Assembly (NCBI GenBank): GCA_016702605.1
Contig: JADJDQ010000023.1
Coordinates: 62,001 to 126,000 of the forward strand
Direction of reading: 5' to 3'
Source of the DNA: Candidatus Intricatilinea gracilis
GTDB lineage: Bacteria; Pseudomonadota; Gammaproteobacteria; Burkholderiales; Burkholderiaceae_C
Length of the DNA: 64,000 nt
Part shown: positions 61,663 to 64,000 of the stretch, one piece after another
Position numbering within the stretch: position 1 is the first letter of the stretch
Layout of the letters: every line of letters starts with the position of its first letter
Notes under the pieces: model-generated
Told to the model about the DNA's origin: nothing
What the model saw: the letters and a program-made list of their open reading frames with translations, nothing else
Database searches by the model: none
Position numbers and translations under genes: made by a program

Positions 61663-63747
61663 ATGTCTACGCTCTCTGCCTCCACCCTGCTGGTCGTGCC
61701 ACTGGCGCCGCTGGCTGGCGCGGTGCTCGCCGGTTTCTTCGGCAAGACCATCGGCCGGCGCGGTTCCCACGTCGTCACCATCCTGGGCGTGCTGATCGCC
61801 TTCATCATCTCGGCGATGACACTCAAGGCCGTCGCCGTCGACGGCGCGCGCCTGAACGAGACGCTCTACACCTGGATGACGCTTGGCGACTTCAAGATGG
61901 AAGTCGGCTTCCTCATCGATGGCCTCACCGCCATGATGATGGTAGTGGTCACCTTCGTGTCGCTCATGGTGCACATCTACACCATCGGCTACATGGAAGA
62001 AGACCCGGGCTACCAGCGCTTCTTCAGCTACATCTCGCTGTTCACCTTCTCGATGCTCATGCTGGTCATGAGCAACAACTTCCTGCAGCTGTTCTTCGGC
62101 TGGGAAGCGGTGGGCCTGGTGTCGTACCTGCTGATCGGCTTCTGGTACAAGAAACCCACGGCGATCTTCGCCAACATGAAGGCCTTCCTGGTCAATCGGG
62201 TCGGTGACTTCGGCTTCATCCTGGGCATCGGCCTGATCGCCGCCTACGCCGGCACACTCGACTATGCCGAGACCTTTGCCAAGGCCGGCGAATACGCCAA
62301 CCTGGGTTTCCCCGGCACCGAGTGGCAACTCATCACCGTGACCTGCATCTGCCTGTTCATCGGCGCCATGGGCAAGAGTGCGCAGTTCCCGCTGCACGTG
62401 TGGCTGCCCGACTCGATGGAAGGCCCGACCCCGATCTCGGCACTGATCCACGCCGCCACCATGGTGACGGCCGGCATCTTCATGGTCGCGCGTATGTCAC
62501 CGCTGTTCGAGTTGTCCGACACGGCGCTGAACTTCATCCTCGTCATCGGCTCGATCACCGCGCTGTTCATGGGTTTCCTGGGCATCATCCAGAACGACAT
62601 CAAGCGTGTGGTGGCCTATTCGACACTCTCGCAGCTGGGCTACATGACGGTGGCGCTGGGTGCATCGGCCTACTCGGTGGCGGTGTTCCACCTCATGACC
62701 CACGCGTTCTTCAAGGCGTTGCTGTTCCTGGGGGCCGGCTCGGTCATCATCGGCATGCACCATGATCAGGACATCCGCAACATGGGCGGCCTGCGCAAGT
62801 ACATGCCCATCACCTGGATCACCTCGCTGCTGGGGTCGCTGGCGCTGATCGGCACGCCGTTCTTCTCGGGCTTCTACTCGAAGGACTCCATCATCGAGGC
62901 GGTGCACGCCAGCCATCTGCCGGCTGCCCACCTGGCCTACTACGCGGTGGTGATCGGCGTGTTCGTGACGGCCTTCTACAGCTTCCGGATGTACTTCCTG
63001 GTCTTCCACGGCAAGGAGAACTTCCATCACAAGCCCTTCCCGCCGGAAGCCGCCCACGACGACCATGCGCACGACGATCACGCTGACCACGGTGCACATG
63101 CGGATCATGGCGCTCATGCCAAGGACGCCGCCAAGGACGATGGCCACGACCATGCACATGCCCATACGCCGCACGAGTCACCCTGGGTCGTGACCGTGCC
63201 GCTGCTGCTGCTGGCGCTGCCCTCGGTGGTGATCGGCTACCTCACCATCGGCCCGATGCTGCACGGTGACTTCTTCAAGGATTCGATCCTCGTCAACACG
63301 CACCTGCACCCGGCCATGGAAGAACTCGCCAAGGAGTTCCACGGTGCCGTGGCGATGGGCATGCATTCGTTCACCACCTTGCCCTTCATCCTGGCGCTGG
63401 CTGGTGTGGTCACGGCCTACGTGTTCTACATGGTTGCGCCGTCCATCCCGGCCACCATCGCTCGTGTGCTGGCACCGGTGATCAAGGTGATGGAGAACAA
63501 GTACTACTTCGACTGGTTCAACGAGAAGGTGCTCGCCGCTGGTGCGCGCCTGCTCGGCCGCGGACTGTGGAAGGGTGGCGACGAAGCCATCATCGACGGC
63601 ATCGCGATCAACGGATCGGCCAAGCTGATCGACATGATCTCCTCGGTCGTGCGCCTGGGTCAGACCGGCTACATCTATCACTACGCGCTGGTCATGCTGG
63701 TCGGTGTCGTGGCGCTGATGACCTGGTTCGTCCTGCTGCACGCCTGA
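61663..63747 (+). CDS. nuoL: NADH-quinone oxidoreductase subunit L with His/Asp-rich insert
   Basis: 694 residues, the distal antiporter-like proton-pumping subunit. FSMLMLVMSNNFLQLFFGWEAVGLVSYLLIGFW, KSAQFPLHVWLPDSMEGPTPISALIHAATMVTAG and the long C-terminal transverse-helix region are present. It is about 80 residues longer than E. coli NuoL. Much of this is a hydrophilic loop at about residues 463-505 with roughly 13 histidines and many aspartates (DDHAHDDHADHGAHADHG and onward), just before HESPWVVTVPLLLLALP. Confidence 0.96.
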   Translation: MSTLSASTLLVVPLAPLAGAVLAGFFGKTIGRRGSHVVTILGVLIAFIISAMTLKAVAVDGARLNETLYTWMTLGDFKMEVGFLIDGLTAMMMVVVTFVSLMVHIYTIGYMEEDPGYQRFFSYISLFTFSMLMLVMSNNFLQLFFGWEAVGLVSYLLIGFWYKKPTAIFANMKAFLVNRVGDFGFILGIGLIAAYAGTLDYAETFAKAGEYANLGFPGTEWQLITVTCICLFIGAMGKSAQFPLHVWLPDSMEGPTPISALIHAATMVTAGIFMVARMSPLFELSDTALNFILVIGSITALFMGFLGIIQNDIKRVVAYSTLSQLGYMTVALGASAYSVAVFHLMTHAFFKALLFLGAGSVIIGMHHDQDIRNMGGLRKYMPITWITSLLGSLALIGTPFFSGFYSKDSIIEAVHASHLPAAHLAYYAVVIGVFVTAFYSFRMYFLVFHGKENFHHKPFPPEAAHDDHAHDDHADHGAHADHGAHAKDAAKDDGHDHAHAHTPHESPWVVTVPLLLLALPSVVIGYLTIGPMLHGDFFKDSILVNTHLHPAMEELAKEFHGAVAMGMHSFTTLPFILALAGVVTAYVFYMVAPSIPATIARVLAPVIKVMENKYYFDWFNEKVLAAGARLLGRGLWKGGDEAIIDGIAINGSAKLIDMISSVVRLGQTGYIYHYALVMLVGVVALMTWFVLLHA

Positions 63748-63763
63748 GCCGGGAAACAAGAAT

Positions 63764-64000
63764 ATGGCTTATCTCTCGCTTGCTATCTGGCTGCCGATCG
63801 CCTTCGGCACCGTCATCATCGCGCTCGGTCGCGACGACAACGCCAACGTGGTGCGCTGGCTCGCACTCGTGGGCTCGATCGTCAGCTTCCTGGTCACGCT
63901 GCCGCTGGTCGGCAGCGGCTTCGACCTGGCTACGCCAGCCCTGCAGTTCCAGGAGAACCTGCCCTGGATCGAACGTTTAAACGTGCGTTACCACCTGGGT
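63764..64000 (+). CDS. nuoM: NADH-quinone oxidoreductase subunit M, cut by window end
   Basis: The first 79 residues begin MAYLSLAIWLPIAFGTVIIALG, with a second hydrophobic segment RWLALVGSIVSFLVTLPLVG and then FQENLPWIERLNVRYHLG, which matches the N terminus of NuoM, an antiporter-like proton-pumping subunit. It follows nuoL by 16 bases. nuoN would be expected next, outside the window. Confidence 0.92.
   Translation, partial: MAYLSLAIWLPIAFGTVIIALGRDDNANVVRWLALVGSIVSFLVTLPLVGSGFDLATPALQFQENLPWIERLNVRYHLG

Overview
The window is a GC-rich stretch of chromosome from a Gram-negative bacterium, most likely a betaproteobacterium of the order Burkholderiales. This is inferred from the gene order tpiA-secG-tRNA-Leu-nuoA...M, the rpsO-pnp pair, the small Trp-rich TIGR04438-type protein and the pair of c-type cytochromes. 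No species can be named from the sequence alone. There are no insertion sequences, phage genes, CRISPR arrays or rRNA genes.

Layout. At 1-1315 (minus) are the start of a gene of uncertain type and a BioF2-like acetyltransferase. At 1.7-9.0 kb are an acyl-homoserine-lactone/penicillin acylase lipoprotein, an RluA-type pseudouridine synthase, an MscS channel, class I fumarase and a YqhA-type membrane protein. At 9.06-27.3 kb (minus) is a tightly coupled three-gene operon: a 4495-residue exported giant protein, a 1144-residue outer-membrane barrel protein and an OmpA-type peptidoglycan-binding protein. The giant carries 13 consecutive repeats of exactly 213 residues, each with eight conserved cysteines. 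About 1.6 kb of apparently non-coding DNA follows, then acs. At 31.0-37.2 kb is a type I secretion module (ABC transporter, membrane fusion protein, convergent RTX/choice-of-anchor-L substrate); the substrate has a good sigma-54 promoter candidate. At 37.7-46 kb are two near-duplicate cytochrome c genes around an FmdB-type zinc ribbon, then ilvD, lgt-tsaD, a solitary amino-acid-type binding protein and an aminotransferase. At 46-49 kb is rpsO-pnp with structured leaders. At 49-64 kb are a quinone oxidoreductase, tpiA, secG, tRNA-Leu(GAG) and the respiratory complex I operon nuoA to nuoM (cut by the window end).

How it fits together. The right third is core metabolism and gene expression: NADH dehydrogenase, mRNA decay, translation, protein export and glycolysis. 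The left half is accessory and cell-surface oriented. It holds two separate large surface-protein systems, one whose secretion route is not evident (giant + barrel + OmpA) and one canonical type I system. The giant-protein operon is the strongest candidate for an undescribed system. Other points worth checking are a frameshift near the 3' end of nuoC, a three-way-junction RNA in the pnp leader, an orphan terminator ahead of the acylase gene, and a His/Asp-rich insert in NuoL.
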